Origin: Tetrapyrgos nigripes
Lineage: Eukaryota > Basidiomycota > Agaricomycetes > Agaricales > Campanellaceae
NCBI GenBank assembly: GCA_013368315.1
Contig: JAACJM010000023.1
Coordinates: 186,001 to 250,000, forward strand
DNA: 64,000 nucleotides
Reading direction: 5' to 3'
The notes beneath the pieces were generated by a model. The model was not told the origin of the DNA. It did not search any database and saw only the letters and a list, made by a program, of their open reading frames with translations. This document shows, piece by piece, positions 22,614-34,849 of this stretch (positions are counted from its first letter, which is position 1; each line of letters begins with the position of its first letter). The position numbers and the translations under genes were made by a program.

Positions 22614-24513
22614 CTACCGCTTGAAGATCTTAATCTTACGTTCTGGTACAGACTTCGAGGATGAGGGGTCGGCGGTTGAGTCGACACGCTTCCGCCTGGT
22701 AGGAGTGGTGGGAAGCAATGCTGCAGGAACGACCGCATGCTGGGACATATCCTTATCAGAGCCCGAGTGAGTATGACTCGGAGCGCTCGAGGTGGAGGCA
22801 GAAGCTAACGGTAATGGCCCGGGAGTAGGGGAAAGGGAAGGAGGAACACGAGCAGTAACTCGAATCTTTTGAATAAACTCAACCATAGTCGTACCCACAC
22901 GTACATTCATTCGAATGTCCTTGTGAGTAGCCCGAGCATCATCTTGCATATTTCCAATGGTTTCGGACAACTGCTCCAAAGTCAGGGGGAGTCCAAGTCT
23001 GGTGTTACCTTTGGGAAGCACTCCGTGGACGAAGATGAGAAGTGATAGGCACATCATCTCGATGGGTGATACCTACCCAATGAGGTCAAGGTAAAGTTCA
23101 AGACAGAAAAGCAGAACTTGGTTTGAATTGCTCACCTTGTTGACTTGATGAAAGACCTTGTTAAGTCCTTCTGTCCTTGCCAAACTCCCCAATATGTCGT
23201 AAGTATCTCGAACATTCTGAGCAAGGTCGTCTGATACCCCCAATAGATTTCCACCAACATCGTCTTCAAGTTCATCTTCCTCAGAACCACCCTCTCCCAT
23301 ATCCCGGTGACTGCCATTCTTCTTCTCTCGCTCATCCGAAGCCAAAAGCCACCGCTCGGCTGACAGCAACTGGAAACCAGCACTGACAGCCCCAGCGAGT
23401 GATTTGGTTTCTGGGTTCCATCGTGACATCAAGAACACGGTCTGTGTGATGACCCGAAAGTCCCAGCCACGAGTTCGGTCCCATGGCATCAACTTTGGGT
23501 CTCCTAGGGTATGTCCCTCGACGTACAAGGAAAGGAGAGAGCGTATGAAATTTGCGCGAGGGGTAGAGATTACGTGCAGCTTTTCAGCAGGAGTCAGAGC
23601 CATACCGAGTTGAACGCGCTGATCAAATAAATATATTTATGTAGATGATTGAATAACCATTAGCTAATCCCAGAACTAGGAAGGGCTCCAACACTTACCT
23701 GGAAGATATCTCTCTGTCTCTCATCCTTGATGTCTTGATATTCGATTCAAACGATCTGTTTGTTCTCGAAACCTTTCCGGAGCTTCTCGGGTAGTAGCAA
23801 GACCTTTTTGGTCGAGTTAGGATGAGCGGCAGGGTTATACTTGAAGTATAGCTTCTGGTTTGTCGAGAGATCGTGATCTTTGGACAGTACATCAGGCATG
23901 CGTTAAGTGGACATCTGAAGGCTTACGAGGGATTTTCCCGTTCATGAACCTGGAGGCGTAATCCGTGTATCAATTATAAATACATCAAACTGCAAGTGGA
24001 ATTAGGACTTACCTTGATATAGATGTAAGCCGCTGCTTCCCATCCATGCATGTCTTCTGCTCGATCCCATTCTCATATTCCACGGCTTGGAACGAGAGAA
24101 TAAAGAATTCCGGTTAGTCTCTCGATCTCAAACCGACTCAAGGCCCGGGCTATGCACCAAACAAAACTGGGGGAACATAAAAATTGTTGAGGATACTGTC
24201 GATCAACCTGATTTGTTTACTTTCGGGCCAAACCACGTCTATCAGAACTCGGAGCGTCAGGGAATTCGATTGCGGGAGGAAAGACGGCCGAGCAGCGTAC
24301 CTCGTTGGTACTCGGGTTCGAGGTGAATGTCGCGGCTGTGAATCTGTTCTATATTTTTTTGTGCGTGGTTAGAGATATGGAGGGATAGACGAAAGATGAG
24401 GTACCACAGAGGGTTTTGGTGGTGTAGGAAGTCTGCCGTGCGGGTTTTAGGGCGTCGTGCAGCTGGTAGCCTTCTACCACCTCCACCTTTGGCTGTTGCG
24501 CTTCCGTGGTCAT
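22614..24513 (-). CDS. DUF262-domain (GmrSD N-terminal-like) protein, 8 exons, one internal TGA
   Basis: Eight exons on the minus strand: 24405-24513, 24301-24348, 24158-24238, 24013-24085, 23927-23949, 23699-23877, 23136-23618 and 22614-23072; the introns of 49-80 bp obey GT-AG and several have CTAAC branch sites. Spliced length is about 484 codons. N-terminal half: a PEYQRDVVWPESKQ segment, LIDSIL-NFYVPPV, and the DGKQRLTSI signature of DUF262 (in GmrSD-type nucleases this loop is DGQQR-like), then a FMNGKIP segment. The middle contains the conserved block ending ERQRDIFQRVQLGMALTPAEK; the C-terminal third is Ser/Pro-rich with a basic end, suggesting nuclear location. Such proteins are common orphan paralogues in mushrooms; function unknown, nuclease activity unproven. 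Oddity: exon 6 has an in-frame TGA at 23747-23749, where I expect Cys from the family. Start: ATG at 24513, because the conserved N-terminus follows at once and a TATA box lies 100 bp upstream. Confidence 0.85.
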
Positions 24514-24613
24514 TCCTTGTGCGTTGGATGTTTGAGAGAAGAATTGTGCTATTTGTGGATTTGATGGTGGGGGAGAAAAAGGAAGGAAGGAGCTGAATGA
24601 AAGTTGGGGTGGT

Positions 24614-24620
24614 TTATATA
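24614..24620 (-). promoter_or_regulatory. TATA box of the DUF262 gene
   Basis: On the minus strand a TATATAAA-like sequence lies about 100 bp upstream of the ATG at 24513, a usual distance for a fungal TATA box plus leader. It suggests the promoter is still in place despite the nonsense codon in exon 6. Confidence 0.45.
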
Positions 24621-24910
24621 TCTATCCGGATGGTGGGAAAATTGATTTTCAATAACCAATCCGATTCCTTCCATCCGTTTCCATACTCTTCTGAGGCGTC
24701 AGCGCCCACTGTCGCCCACTGCTATCTTCCCTCCCGACTCCTTCGCCCATCTCCTAATCCTTCACCGACCGTCTTTTTTCACTGTACTATCCACTGCATT
24801 GCCGCCTTTACTATTCCCGCCGTTTGTAGCACATCACAATACACATAGTTTATCTCCTTTTATTTGATTTTAAACGCTCAAAGCCCCGCGCGTAGGACCT
24901 CATTGCTGTC

Positions 24911-27332
24911 CGGGCATCAGAAATCTGCGGGTACACTGTGGGTACATGCGGGTACATACGGGTACATTTGAGTACACATTACCCTTTGCTTATTATAAAT
25001 CCTAGTTGATTAAGCCTCCTAATTGCTCTTTTATTGTGTAGATAAAAAATCCAAGAAACAAGGAAAACAATAATGTAGAATACTTACAAAATCATTGAAT
25101 ATATATTTCTGGGAGGCATGCAAAGTAGTTCAGAGTCATAAATAAGCCCTGGAGACTGTGGAATGTAAACACAGAGTCCTTGTTATCAGCCCACTGAAAG
25201 TTAGAATCATGTGTTGAGGTATTGAGGCGTTGAGAATGATTCTGGAAATTACTGTAGCAGGCGGGTTAGTATATAATGCAATACAGGCTTGCATATGTGC
25301 AATAGCCATTAGTTCTTTCCAACGGACTCTCATAAAACATAAAGGTGAGAAATATGGTACACGTAGGTGGTACCTTACCAGCATCCACCCAATATCTAAA
25401 TCACTTCAAATGGTTTGAAAACAAGGAATGCTGTAGCTTCTGCACCAATTGTCAGTACCTCAACATGCTCAAAGTGTAGAAATGAGTTTCTATTACAAAT
25501 TCCACTAAACCTCGGGCTAATTTCACATTGATCTTGACTTTTCTAGGAATTGGATGTACAAATTGTCTTAGTGAATGCTTGAAACATTGGCTCAGTGATG
25601 AAGTAGGTTGTATTTACAATGAGAATTATGATGATCATTATTCAAGTTCATGTGCAGGCCTTCATTTTGAGTCTAAGGGAATTTTTGGTACATGATTCAT
25701 AGAAAATTGGCATGCAGAGAATGAAAATAGTCTCTAATGCATGCAATAGGCTTGTGGCAAAAATATACAGGCTGTTTTGTAGAGAAGTACTTGAGTTAGC
25801 AATGAGACTCTACTGTGGACAGGAGTAAGTGGCTGTGCTTATCCACGCAAATTTGAGCTTCACTACACTTCATTGAAGTCCATTTACGAGCTCTATGTAC
25901 ACTTTTACGCCTCTCTACTATATATAAATGCCCATATTTATGTCATACATTGTTGAACTCAAATATTCACTGGTACCCGCATACTTCCCTATACTGTCCA
26001 GACTTCGGTATAGGGAAATCTGCGGGCCTGCGGGCACGGCCCGGGCACCAGTAAATATTCGAGTTCAACAATGTATGACATACATATGGGCATTTGTAAT
26101 ATAGTAGAGAGGTGTAAAAGTATACATAGAGCTTGTAAATGGACTTCAACGAAGTGCAGTGAAACTCAAATATGCGTGGATAAGCACAGCCACTTATTCC
26201 TATCCACAGTAGAGTCTCATTGCTAACTCAAGTATTTCTCTACAAAACAGCCTGGATATTTTTGCCACAAGCCTATTCTATGCAGTAGAGACTATTTTCA
26301 TTCTCTGTACGCCAATGCTCTATGAATTATGTACCAAAATTACCCTTAGACTCAAAATGAAGCCTGCACATGAATAAAGTTCATCATATATCTCATTGTA
26401 AATGCAACCTACTCATTCTACTTCATCACTGAGGCAATGTTTCAAGTGTTCACTAAGGCTATTTGTACATCCAATTCCTAGAAAAGCCAAGATCAATGTG
26501 AACTTACTGAGACTTAGTAAAATTTATGATAGAAATCCACTTCTACACTTTAAGCATGTTGAGGTACTGGCTATTGGTGCAGAAGCTACAGCATTCCTTG
26601 TTTTCGAACCATTAGAAGTGACTTAGATGTTGGGTAGATGCTGGTAAGGTACCCGCATGGTACCCACACGTGCACAGCCACATGCGGGTACCACCTACGG
26701 GTACCATGTTTCTCGCCTTGATGTTGTATGAGAATCCATTGGAAAGAACTAATGGCCATTGCAGATATGCAAGCCCGAATTGAATTACATACTAACCCGC
26801 CTGCTACAGTAATTTCTGGAATCATTCTCATGGATCTTGACCAACCTCAATGCCTCCACACAATTCTACCTTTTGGCAGGCTGATAACAATGACTCTGTA
26901 TTTACATTCCACAATCTTCCTGCTTATTTATGACTCTGAACTACTTTATATGGCTCCCAGAAATATATATTCAATGATTTTGTCAGTATTCTACATTATT
27001 GTCTTCTTTGTTTCTTGGATTTTTTATAATTCTCTGTCTCCTCAGTCTCTTTGGTGTGATCTGCCACTTGCTTCGATCTATGCAGCTGTGAATTCTCCTA
27101 GACTGTCTGTGACATCATAACTACTTCATCTTCAACAGATCAGGCCTTTCAGCTATAAGTCAGCTTCCTGTAAAGCCTTTCTACTATGTTCTGCTGCTTA
27201 TTCCTCAGTCACAATAAAAGAGCCATCAGAAGGCTTAATTAACAATGATTCTACATAATAAGCAAAGGGTATTGAATATTCAAAGGTAGCTGCGTGTACC
27301 CACAAGGTGTACCCGCACATGTCTGATGCCCG
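24911..27332. mobile_element. Giant palindrome (2.4 kb) with about 1.2-kb arms
   Basis: Sequence from 24911 (CGGGCATCAG) inward matches, inverted, sequence from 27332 (CTGATGCCCG) inward over almost the whole length, with scattered substitutions and indels. The centre is a hairpin with TTCCCTATA (25985-25993) and TATAGGGAA (26009-26017) around a 15-base loop. The outer 60 bp of both arms carry GGGTACA/TGTACCC words. Short frames in the arms (25136-25384 minus, 26728-27120 plus) encode similar sequence around a KELMAIA-MQA core because the arms are copies; they match nothing I know. Best described as a foldback element or an inverted duplication; no clear target duplication. Confidence 0.7.
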
Positions 27333-27618
27333 TCCAGACTTCAAACATCCTTAGCTACATCCTATTTCATTTCCTACATGTTCCTATTACTTCCTTCTTC
27401 CTATATGAGTTTCACACTTTATTTCATCCTTACCTAGTAATACTTAATACAACCCCAAGAGACTTACTATCCCCATCTTTCTCATCCCCATTCTCGCTTC
27501 ACGAGTCTTTTGGGTAAGCTTTCATCTCTTCATTCTCATTTTCATCTGATTCACGAGTCCTTTTAGTATTACTCTATTAGATTCTCGCGTTATATCGAAA
27601 ACATCCCTTCGTTCGAAT

Positions 27619-28310
27619 CTCATGTCCGCTCGCAACTCTCCTTCTTTACAAGCCTCCACCGACAACCTCACTTCTCGTGTTAATAATCTTGACAAGCAGG
27701 CCCAATCTATCACAGAAAGCACTGCTAATGTCCAAACTCAACCTGGTGGATCGGCTTCTGGATCGTCCAACACCTAGCCTACTGGATCGACTCCTGGATC
27801 GTCCTCTTCCACAGTTGACCCCAAGTGCGCCGAGGAGTGTATGGACCAAGTTAAACGATTCGAAGCTGGAGAAGAGTCGAAATTCAACGCACTCACCAGA
27901 ATCCAACGAATCCTTAATCAGCACATGCCTACAGGGCAGCAACGACGCGCCACTTACGACATGTATTTCGACCTCCCCGAACGAGCCGATAGAACCCTTA
28001 AAGCAGCCGAAACTTCCGATGCTCGCCTCGTCAAGTCTAGCGGGAAGAAGAAGCGAAGTTTTAAGGATGAGGATGAAAGTGGATCAGATGCAGAGGGAAA
28101 TTCAGGCGTTGAGAGCAAGGATGAAGGACATTATGTTGTCAAGGAGAAAGTTGACAAGAGGTTACTGGCGTGGAAATGAACAGATGGAGAAGAACCGCCA
28201 GCATCATTCATCGGTAAATCGAACCGGGAGAAGACGAGACTGCCAACTGTATGCTGTTATAAACTGGACAAAATTATTCGAACATAAATCAACGAAAGTC
28301 AGGTAGATTT
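27619..28310 (+). pseudogene. Gag-like protein relic
   Basis: The reading frame begins at ATG 27619 (MSARNSPSLQAS...), runs through a TAG at about 27776, and is open again from 27841 to 28179. The protein is hydrophilic: a heptad-like SRVNNLDKQAQSI stretch, a Ser/Gly/Thr linker, an EECMDQVKRFEAGEESKF segment and a C-terminal Lys/Glu-rich nuclear-signal-like part (KSSGKKKRSF). After the stop at 28177-28179 another 120 bp remain protein-like. The layout resembles the gag-like N-terminal ORFs of multicopy mushroom retroelements. No zinc knuckle or pol follows, because the LINE boundary lies 600 bp downstream. Confidence 0.4.
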
Positions 28311-28880
28311 CACACAAATCAACCAGATTTTACACCTTTTCATCTCTGCCAAACTCATACCTAGTGATCTCCCCAAAACGCATGCCTTTTGATATCTTCC
28401 GAACTCAAGCTTCTCTCCCGAACTCTCACACTTCAAATAAGGTACCGAATAATCGACGGTCAAGGTCCGAACTGTAATGATCGGGCTCCGATTTCATATG
28501 TTTGACCGAACTCTTCTAGATACCAGTATTGTAACCTTGGACAGGCACCTTCCGAATAACTTCAAAACATCAATTCTTCAGAGAGAGTAATGGTCAATTA
28601 ATTATTCTCACGTGCTCTGCCAGATTATTCAAGATTATGAACTTAAGTACATCTTGTATATCCCAAAAAAAAATGAAACTTGTATTAAGTATGAGTGATG
28701 ATGTCCACTGTAATAAGGAAGTATCAGTATGTATAAACAGATGCTAGGAATTGGATACAAAGTGTCTATAAATGGGAAGATATGTACTTAGTATAATCTT
28801 TGCCCAAGTTACGCCATACCCCCATATGTACCGAAGGATTGAATAGAGATAGATGTGCGCATTACAAGTCCTATTTATAG
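28311..28880. other. Gene-free spacer
   Basis: AT-rich sequence between the gag-like relic and the 3' target duplication of the LINE. No ORF, terminal repeat or RNA motif is supported. Confidence 0.4.
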
Positions 28881-29155
28881 GATTCGTACTTTATTTTTAT
28901 TTTTATTTTATTTTTTTTGGAGGAGCGTTATGTACCCCTATCGCACCAACTTGGTTGTCACAATACGGGCAACCCGCGGTCTGCGCAAGGGATAGGAACC
29001 TTGCTAAAAGGAAAACATAGGCATAGACATAGAGCATAATTCAGAACACATATTTAAACAAACTGCCGAGACAGGGCGTTATCAGCCTCCCCGAGGAAAT
29101 GCAATTTACGCACATAGTGTGGGACTCAGAGTCGCCTCGGGGGTAGGATGTCTAC

Positions 29156-31600
29156 CTACCTGCCCCGAGGGCCCGTTCGACGGCGCAAATCTGACTCAAT
29201 ACCCACTAAAACCCCGGTATTCGTAACCCAGTCATCAGGCAGGGTGTGTTCCCTCATTAGCAGCCCTTGCCATGTGGCACGTACTAAATTGGGGCTGACT
29301 CCTTTACTTCCGTACTTCCGGCTTGTCATGCGACGATCTAGCTGGATTCTCTCATTCACCATGTGTATCCATCTGTTCTCAATCTCCCTCGATGTGAACG
29401 GTGTGTTATCCTTCCGTATTACTCTCTCGCATCTCATTTTCCATATCAGGTACGCCGATTCCGCTACCAGTATTCTCCAGAGGCGCTCTTCACCCATTTT
29501 TCGTGTTCTTCCAGGGGTCTTAAACACTGCTAATCCAGCTCCCACTATCGTTCCTAGGGCTGGGCGTTCCCAACTTAACGCGGTACCTTTCTTGTCCCAT
29601 AGCTTCCCAGTCAATTCCCAGACAAGTTCCTGACCTGGACTCTCGCAGCCCGTCAGGATATGGGCTATGTCCTCCACTTTCTGGTCATGCTGGCATATGG
29701 CTCTCTCTTGAGCTTCGGCTGTGTAGCTTGTGCGCTGCCAGTGTGTACCAGTCATGTAAGCATCATTGGCAACCATCCACAAAAAATAACGCGTCTTCCT
29801 CTCCAGGTCTTTGGTCCTAATTGAAGCCCAGATTACAGAATCTGTAGGGGAGATATCGAAGAGAGCTCGGGTCTGTGTCTTGACTTGGGTTATGATACTG
29901 CGCGTTCGTGGACGGTCTGGTGTCACGGCACTCTTACGTTGACGTATTGCTGTATAGGCGAGTCTCTGTGTTAGCACCTTTAGTTTTGCTCCAGTAATCC
30001 GTAAATTTTGAGGTACAGTCAGATCTAACTGATCCTCCGTCAGCTTCGTCGTTGCCATACCCGCTAGGGTGTCAGCTTCCTCATTTCCTTCATGACCATT
30101 GTGTCCTTTGACCCATTTTACGTGTATTGGTGCTTCATGCACTCGATAACGTGCTATCATCGTTCTAATGATTTCTGCATTGTTAACATCTATGTATCCT
30201 GTATCCTCCATCTTCCTTAAACCTTTCGTCAGGTGCGTGATCACATATTTCGAGTCCGTTTCAAGCTTAACTCTAACGGTTTTTGCTATCGGTTCTGTTG
30301 CTTTCATTGCCGCCACTAATTCTGCTGCCTGGTTTGACTGTATGATTTTTACATTTTCAGCTCGCTTTGGGAGTCGAATTGATTGATTTGTAGGATCTCC
30401 ATGCCCGTAGAAGACCCCAGCTCCCGCTCTCACATCCTCTTGGCCATTGTTGGTGCAGGACCCATCTGTTGCCACTATTTTTTCTGATTCCTCATTCCCT
30501 GGGGCTATTTTGCGAATGAGGACTTCGTTAGAGGTGTCAGCGTCATCCGTAAAGATTCGGAAAATGTCTGATAGGTCGCCATTCGTGGAAATTCTGTAGT
30601 CGAAAACCTCGGTATTCTCTTCTCGCACGTCCTCGTCGGGTTCCTTCTCATAGTCTTCTGGCTGCTCCGCTCTCGGATCCCACTTCTGTGGGAGGGTATC
30701 CAGAAGCTCTTCTGCGCGTAGCATACATTGATGTGGGTGAGTGCAACTATCCCTCTGTCTTAATTCCTGGCAATCTCGACATTGACAACGATCGTTCCGT
30801 TGATGCGGGGTTGACTGATCCGTTATACTGACTACCGGTGCTGCTATGTCCTCTGCCTGCCCCACCGTAAGCACTTTGTGTTTCTCCATTAGGCACCTGC
30901 TCGCCTGTGAGTTCGTGAGTCTCCTTATCCTGGGATCGGCCTGGATGTGATGCCAAATTGGCATCGCCCTCAATATACTCCTCGTGAAGGCTAGACCCTC
31001 TATTCTTAGCCCATATTTCTGTCCCACACTAATCATCCTACGAAGTTCTGGTACTTGTGTGGATCTTGCACTACTGCTTGTCAGCCATGACTGTAAAAAG
31101 CAGTTCTGTTTGATTGTGATAGGTATGTGGTCCTCCGATCGTGGAGTATTCGCCGCTAACAGCGAATCGGCCACCTTAGCCCATAGGGGGCGATCTGGCC
31201 CAAAATTCAGATACCGTTTCAACCACATTAGTTCAATGGCCTCATTCCTTGCAGGGATATCGAGTACAACTCTTCCCCCTTCCTTGATTTTCAGGTATGT
31301 CGCATCCTTGCTTACCGGGTTCTTTTCCTTCTCATCCCAAATGTATTTGGATAGACGTTTCGCTAACCGTTTTTCCACTTCAGGCGGCATTCCTTGTACT
31401 TGTGTCAGGTACTGTGACATTCCTCCCGCAAACATCTGCGTGATTAGTCGTCGTCCCTCCATGGTGGGTGATCCTTTTGCCCACCTTTCCAATACTCTAT
31501 CGATCTTTTCTATGGTGGGGGCCCAGATCTGAGTCGCACTAACGTTATTCCCATACCATGCTCCCAAAATTCGCACTGCTTCTCTTTCTCAAGCAATATG
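29156..31600 (-). pseudogene. LINE ORF2 3' part: RT thumb, Cys cluster, RNase H
   Basis: Open for 806 codons. It starts with the RILGAWYGN segment typical of LINE RT C-termini. A cysteine cluster follows (C-x-C-x2-C-x8-C-T-H-P-H-x-C, about 30720-30800) of the kind seen in mushroom LINEs. RNase H follows (about 30060-30480): ATDGSC, QAAEL, LETDSKYV and a final GNEEADTLAG supply the Asp-Glu-Asp-Asp metal ligands. Towards the end, a HILTGCESPGQ segment matches the zinc-like domain that closes such ORFs. This part is intact, but it is out of frame with the upstream RT: a one-base shift lies at about 31600-31640, and a TGA near 31588 follows it. Confidence 0.88.
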
Positions 31601-33396
31601 CAGGTTTGGAGGAAGGACGTTCCGATACGGGTTCGTACCATACTCGTATTGATCACATTCCGTCTATATTCCTCCTTGCCAATTGGTATTATTGAGGTTT
31701 TATTGACATTGAACTTAGCTGTCGAAGCAGCACACCATTTGTCGAGGATATTCTGCAGGTCTCCAAAATCGTCTTCTGCTGCTAAAAATACGGTTGTATC
31801 ATCCGCAAACAAGTTAGCTATGAGGCGTTCTACTACTCCTGGGATCTTAAATCCCTGTAGGTGTGAATTTCTCAGCATCGCAGCCAGAGGTTCGATAGCC
31901 AGATCAAAGATTAGGCAGGAGAGTGGGTCGCCTTGGCGGACTCCTCTGATTACATCGTACGTCTCACTCTTTACACCATTGATCATGACTGACGTCTTAG
32001 CTGTTTTATACAGTCGCTTTACTGTCTCAATGAATTCTTTCGGGAACTTGAATCGTTCTAGCGTTTTCCATAGGTAATCATGGTCCACTTTATCATATGC
32101 CTTCTCTTGGTCTAATGAAACTATGAGGCCATTCTGTCCAGTCTGTTCAGCCGAAGCCATTACCATTCGAATCAACTTCGTTTGGTTGCTGATCTGTCTT
32201 CCAGGTACAAATCCCGCCTGGTTAGGGTGCAGGAGGCTAGGGGCCACTTTCCCTAACTTGGTGGCTAGGACTTTGGTAAATATTTTATAGTCTGTGTTTA
32301 AAAGCGTTATCGGTCTATAATTCGCTATCTCACACTTATCATTTTTCTTGTAGAGTGGGCACATCCAGCCATCCGTGAAGTGGGTCTCCTCCAATACCCC
32401 ATACTCCGCTATATCTCTAAATGCCTCAGTCATTAAATTCGCAATATCAAAAGCCGGGCGTCCCGCCTTAGTCTCGTCAATGTATCGTGAGTATATCGCC
32501 TTCCAAAGCTCATAAGTAGCACCATCAATCCCGGGGGACGTATATTTTTTCGCCCCTAGGAGTGCTATTACTATGTCGCTGCGGTCGCACTTCATTGCTA
32601 GGTATGTCTTTTGTTCATCTGTTAAACTGGTGTTCAGGTTACTGAGTACTTGCTCCGTCATGGCCTGTTTGCGTCTCAGGTGCTCATCATCAGTTACTTG
32701 TCCCTCTTTTTGTAGGTTCTCATGATAGTCTCTGGCTCTTTTCGCCATTCCTTCCGGCTTCGTCTCGAACCATCCATCTGGACCTTCATCTTCTCTTTTA
32801 AGTGCGTATATCACATCTCTTGGTTTATTCTCCTTATTCAAACTAGACCAGTATCTTGAGATCTGTTCACCTTCAACTCGGTTCCGCGTCGCGGTGTCCT
32901 TCCTGGTATCTTGGAATTGTTTTCTCTCTAGGATTGTTATGTCACTCGTTAACGTCGAGGACAACTCAGTCCGTTCAGCCTCACTAAGTGAGTCATCGTT
33001 ATTTACGTCCTGTAGTTTCCCTCTCAGCTCTTCCAACTGTCTTTCAGTTCTGGGCATTACTACCCACTGTCGTTCGCGGGCTACTCGCAGAATATCCGTT
33101 TTATAGTGGTGCCATATTAATTGAGCGTTTTGATCCATAGTGCGGCCTTGGGTATATACCCTATCCAGTTCTACGTCTGTCTCAAGCCCTTTCCTCAGTG
33201 CGTATTGCATAAATGTTTTATCTTTGATGATATGTTTGGGTATCATCCACCTTCCTCTGCCTATGCTTGGGGCATCTGTGTGTGATGCGAGCACTGAGAC
33301 CATCCAGTGGTCTGCTCCTGGCACGCCCGTTGACTCGATTTTCCATTCTCTCGAGGCGGCTAATATTGGGTCCGTTGCATAAATTCGATCTATTCA
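31600..33396 (-). pseudogene. LINE ORF2 middle part: reverse transcriptase
   Basis: Open over about 600 codons. The catalytic motif FADD (about 31795) is preceded by the VRQGDPLSCLIF, YKIFTKVLA, PNQAGFVPGRQIS and DQEKAYDKVDH blocks, all standard non-LTR RT motifs in order. The RT would copy the element RNA at the nicked target. Upstream it is separated from the endonuclease by a TGA (near 33394) standing where an Arg is expected before IDRIY; CGA to TGA is a simple C-to-T change. Downstream the frame shifts before the LGAWYG segment. The catalytic residues themselves are present. Confidence 0.88.
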
Positions 33397-34085
33397 GGAT
33401 TGCGACCCTGTCGCTGTTTGATGGAACGTGTATGCCTTAGTGTCGGGGTACGTGTCTCTCCATCCATCCCGTAGTTGCGTTGATAACTTGAAGTCATCCA
33501 GAGCGTCCACCGCTTCCTCGGGGTCATCCCTTCCTGGGAGCCGATCAATAACCCCTGCCTCAACTACATTCATGTCTCCAGCCATTATATCCGGTCGTTG
33601 ATTGGGGTTCCGTTCAAAATATATCCGCAACTTGTCCCAAAATTCCTTGTTTTTCGTCCCCTCTGAACTCGAGACGTTAGGGGCGTACACAACCAGTATC
33701 TTGAGGTTCCAGTCCTTATGCCAGTTCATTCTTACGAGGAGCGCCCGTCCCGGTATTATTTCAGTTTCGTCTAGGCCTTATTCAAGACTATAGCCACCCC
33801 TCCTTTGGCTCTTGGCGAGTCTGGGTCTGCCGAACATCTAATTACCAGTCGTTTCGAGAACTTACCTTGAACCGTTTGGCGTCGATTTTTGTCCATATGT
33901 GCTTCCTGTACCAGCAGAACACCTATACATTTCTGTCTAACAAATTGATTAATATAATTCCACTTGTTCTTCGTATCCTCAAGGTTCTCGTTGGGGCCAT
34001 ATCCCCTGATGTTGAGAGAGGCAACTTTAATCAATGCCTTAGTCTCCCCAGATAAAGGGTGCCCTTGCGGGACCCACCCCGCCAA
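33397..34085 (-). pseudogene. LINE ORF2 5' part: APE-like endonuclease, frameshifted
   Basis: The exonuclease-endonuclease-phosphatase domain begins ASLNIRGYG (about 34010), followed by VLLVQEAH (Glu ligand), a GGVAIV segment, VVYAPN, and MAGDMNVVE (catalytic Asp-x-Asn, about 33575). A one-base deletion at about 33774 shifts the frame, and the coding sense continues in the next frame from 33772. This nuclease would nick the target. ATG 34085 is the first Met in frame and about 25 residues upstream of the conserved start of the domain, so it could be the true start. Confidence 0.8.
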
Positions 34086-34159
34086 ATGTTCTGTGGAAAC
34101 AACATAAGCTAATACATCCTATTAAAATGCATTAACCGACAGGGGATTTTGTCCTCTCA

Positions 34160-34196
34160 GGCCATGTTAGGGTACTAACCTAACATGCCATGGCCT
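34160..34196. other. Hairpin in the LINE leader upstream of the endonuclease
   Basis: GGCCATGTTAGG and CCTAACATGCCATGGCC face each other across a 6-base loop, giving a stem of about 12 bp roughly 75 bp before the endonuclease start. It could affect translation of the LINE RNA, or be chance. Confidence 0.35.
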
Positions 34197-34849
34197 ACTC
34201 TGTAGTGCACGAAGAACCAATTCGCACCAGAGCTTCCCGTTCCCTTCCTGGTGCTTCGTTTGAGCTCTTGGCAGCCCGTACAGATCCGCAATCCAGGAAG
34301 AGTCCACTGTCTTGCCATGTGAGTGTCATGTCAGTTGCCTGGTGTTGGCTGTGCCCGTCTTGGGTATGGAGAAGATCGTGACCATGACTAACCACCTTCC
34401 TGTGCCAGAGATACAAGGATCAAGATCCGAGGATCAACTAGAGGAGGCTGAGGGTGTCCTGCGACCATATTGGTCTCGGATGGTTTTTAAAAGAATTCCC
34501 CCCAATTATAGTCGCCTATACCATAAATGGCACCCTTTTACAGGTATTCCAATAAGGAATTTGGCCTGAGTTAGTTTAGAGGTCATCTCGGACCAGACGT
34601 TAGAGCGTGATACAGATCAGCTTTGAACCATTAAATGGACTCCCCGCCTTGTAGTTTAACGTCTTTGTGTCGGACGTGGAGTGTGCCTAAGCACTGCAAA
34701 CCCAAAGTCGAACCAAGCTGGGACTCCAAGACTAAGGTCGATGCCCGAAGTCTAATACCCTAGGTAAGGCTCCAGAGTAAAATCATCCAGGCTCCAGTGA
34801 AAAGGACATCGGGTCTGCCATTTTGCAGGCTTTCCATATCCCCCTCGCT

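Noticed and set aside
23747..23749. Selenocysteine at the TGA of the DUF262 gene
   Set aside because: TGA at a Cys position is the classic hint, but basidiomycetes are not known to have selenocysteine machinery and no downstream stem-loop was evident. A nonsense mutation is simpler.
25136..27120. Coding frames in the palindrome arms (25136-25384, 26728-27120)
   Set aside because: Similar only because the arms are copies; one arm does not preserve the full frame of the other, and no motif is present.
29148..33382. Plus-strand frames opposite the LINE (29148-29633, 30984-31532, 31598-32077, 33140-33382)
   Set aside because: Antisense shadows of endonuclease, RT and RNase H coding sequence.
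34195..34416. Minus-strand frame as LINE ORF1
   Set aside because: Only 73 codons, no coiled coil or zinc knuckle, and it lies in the non-coding leader.
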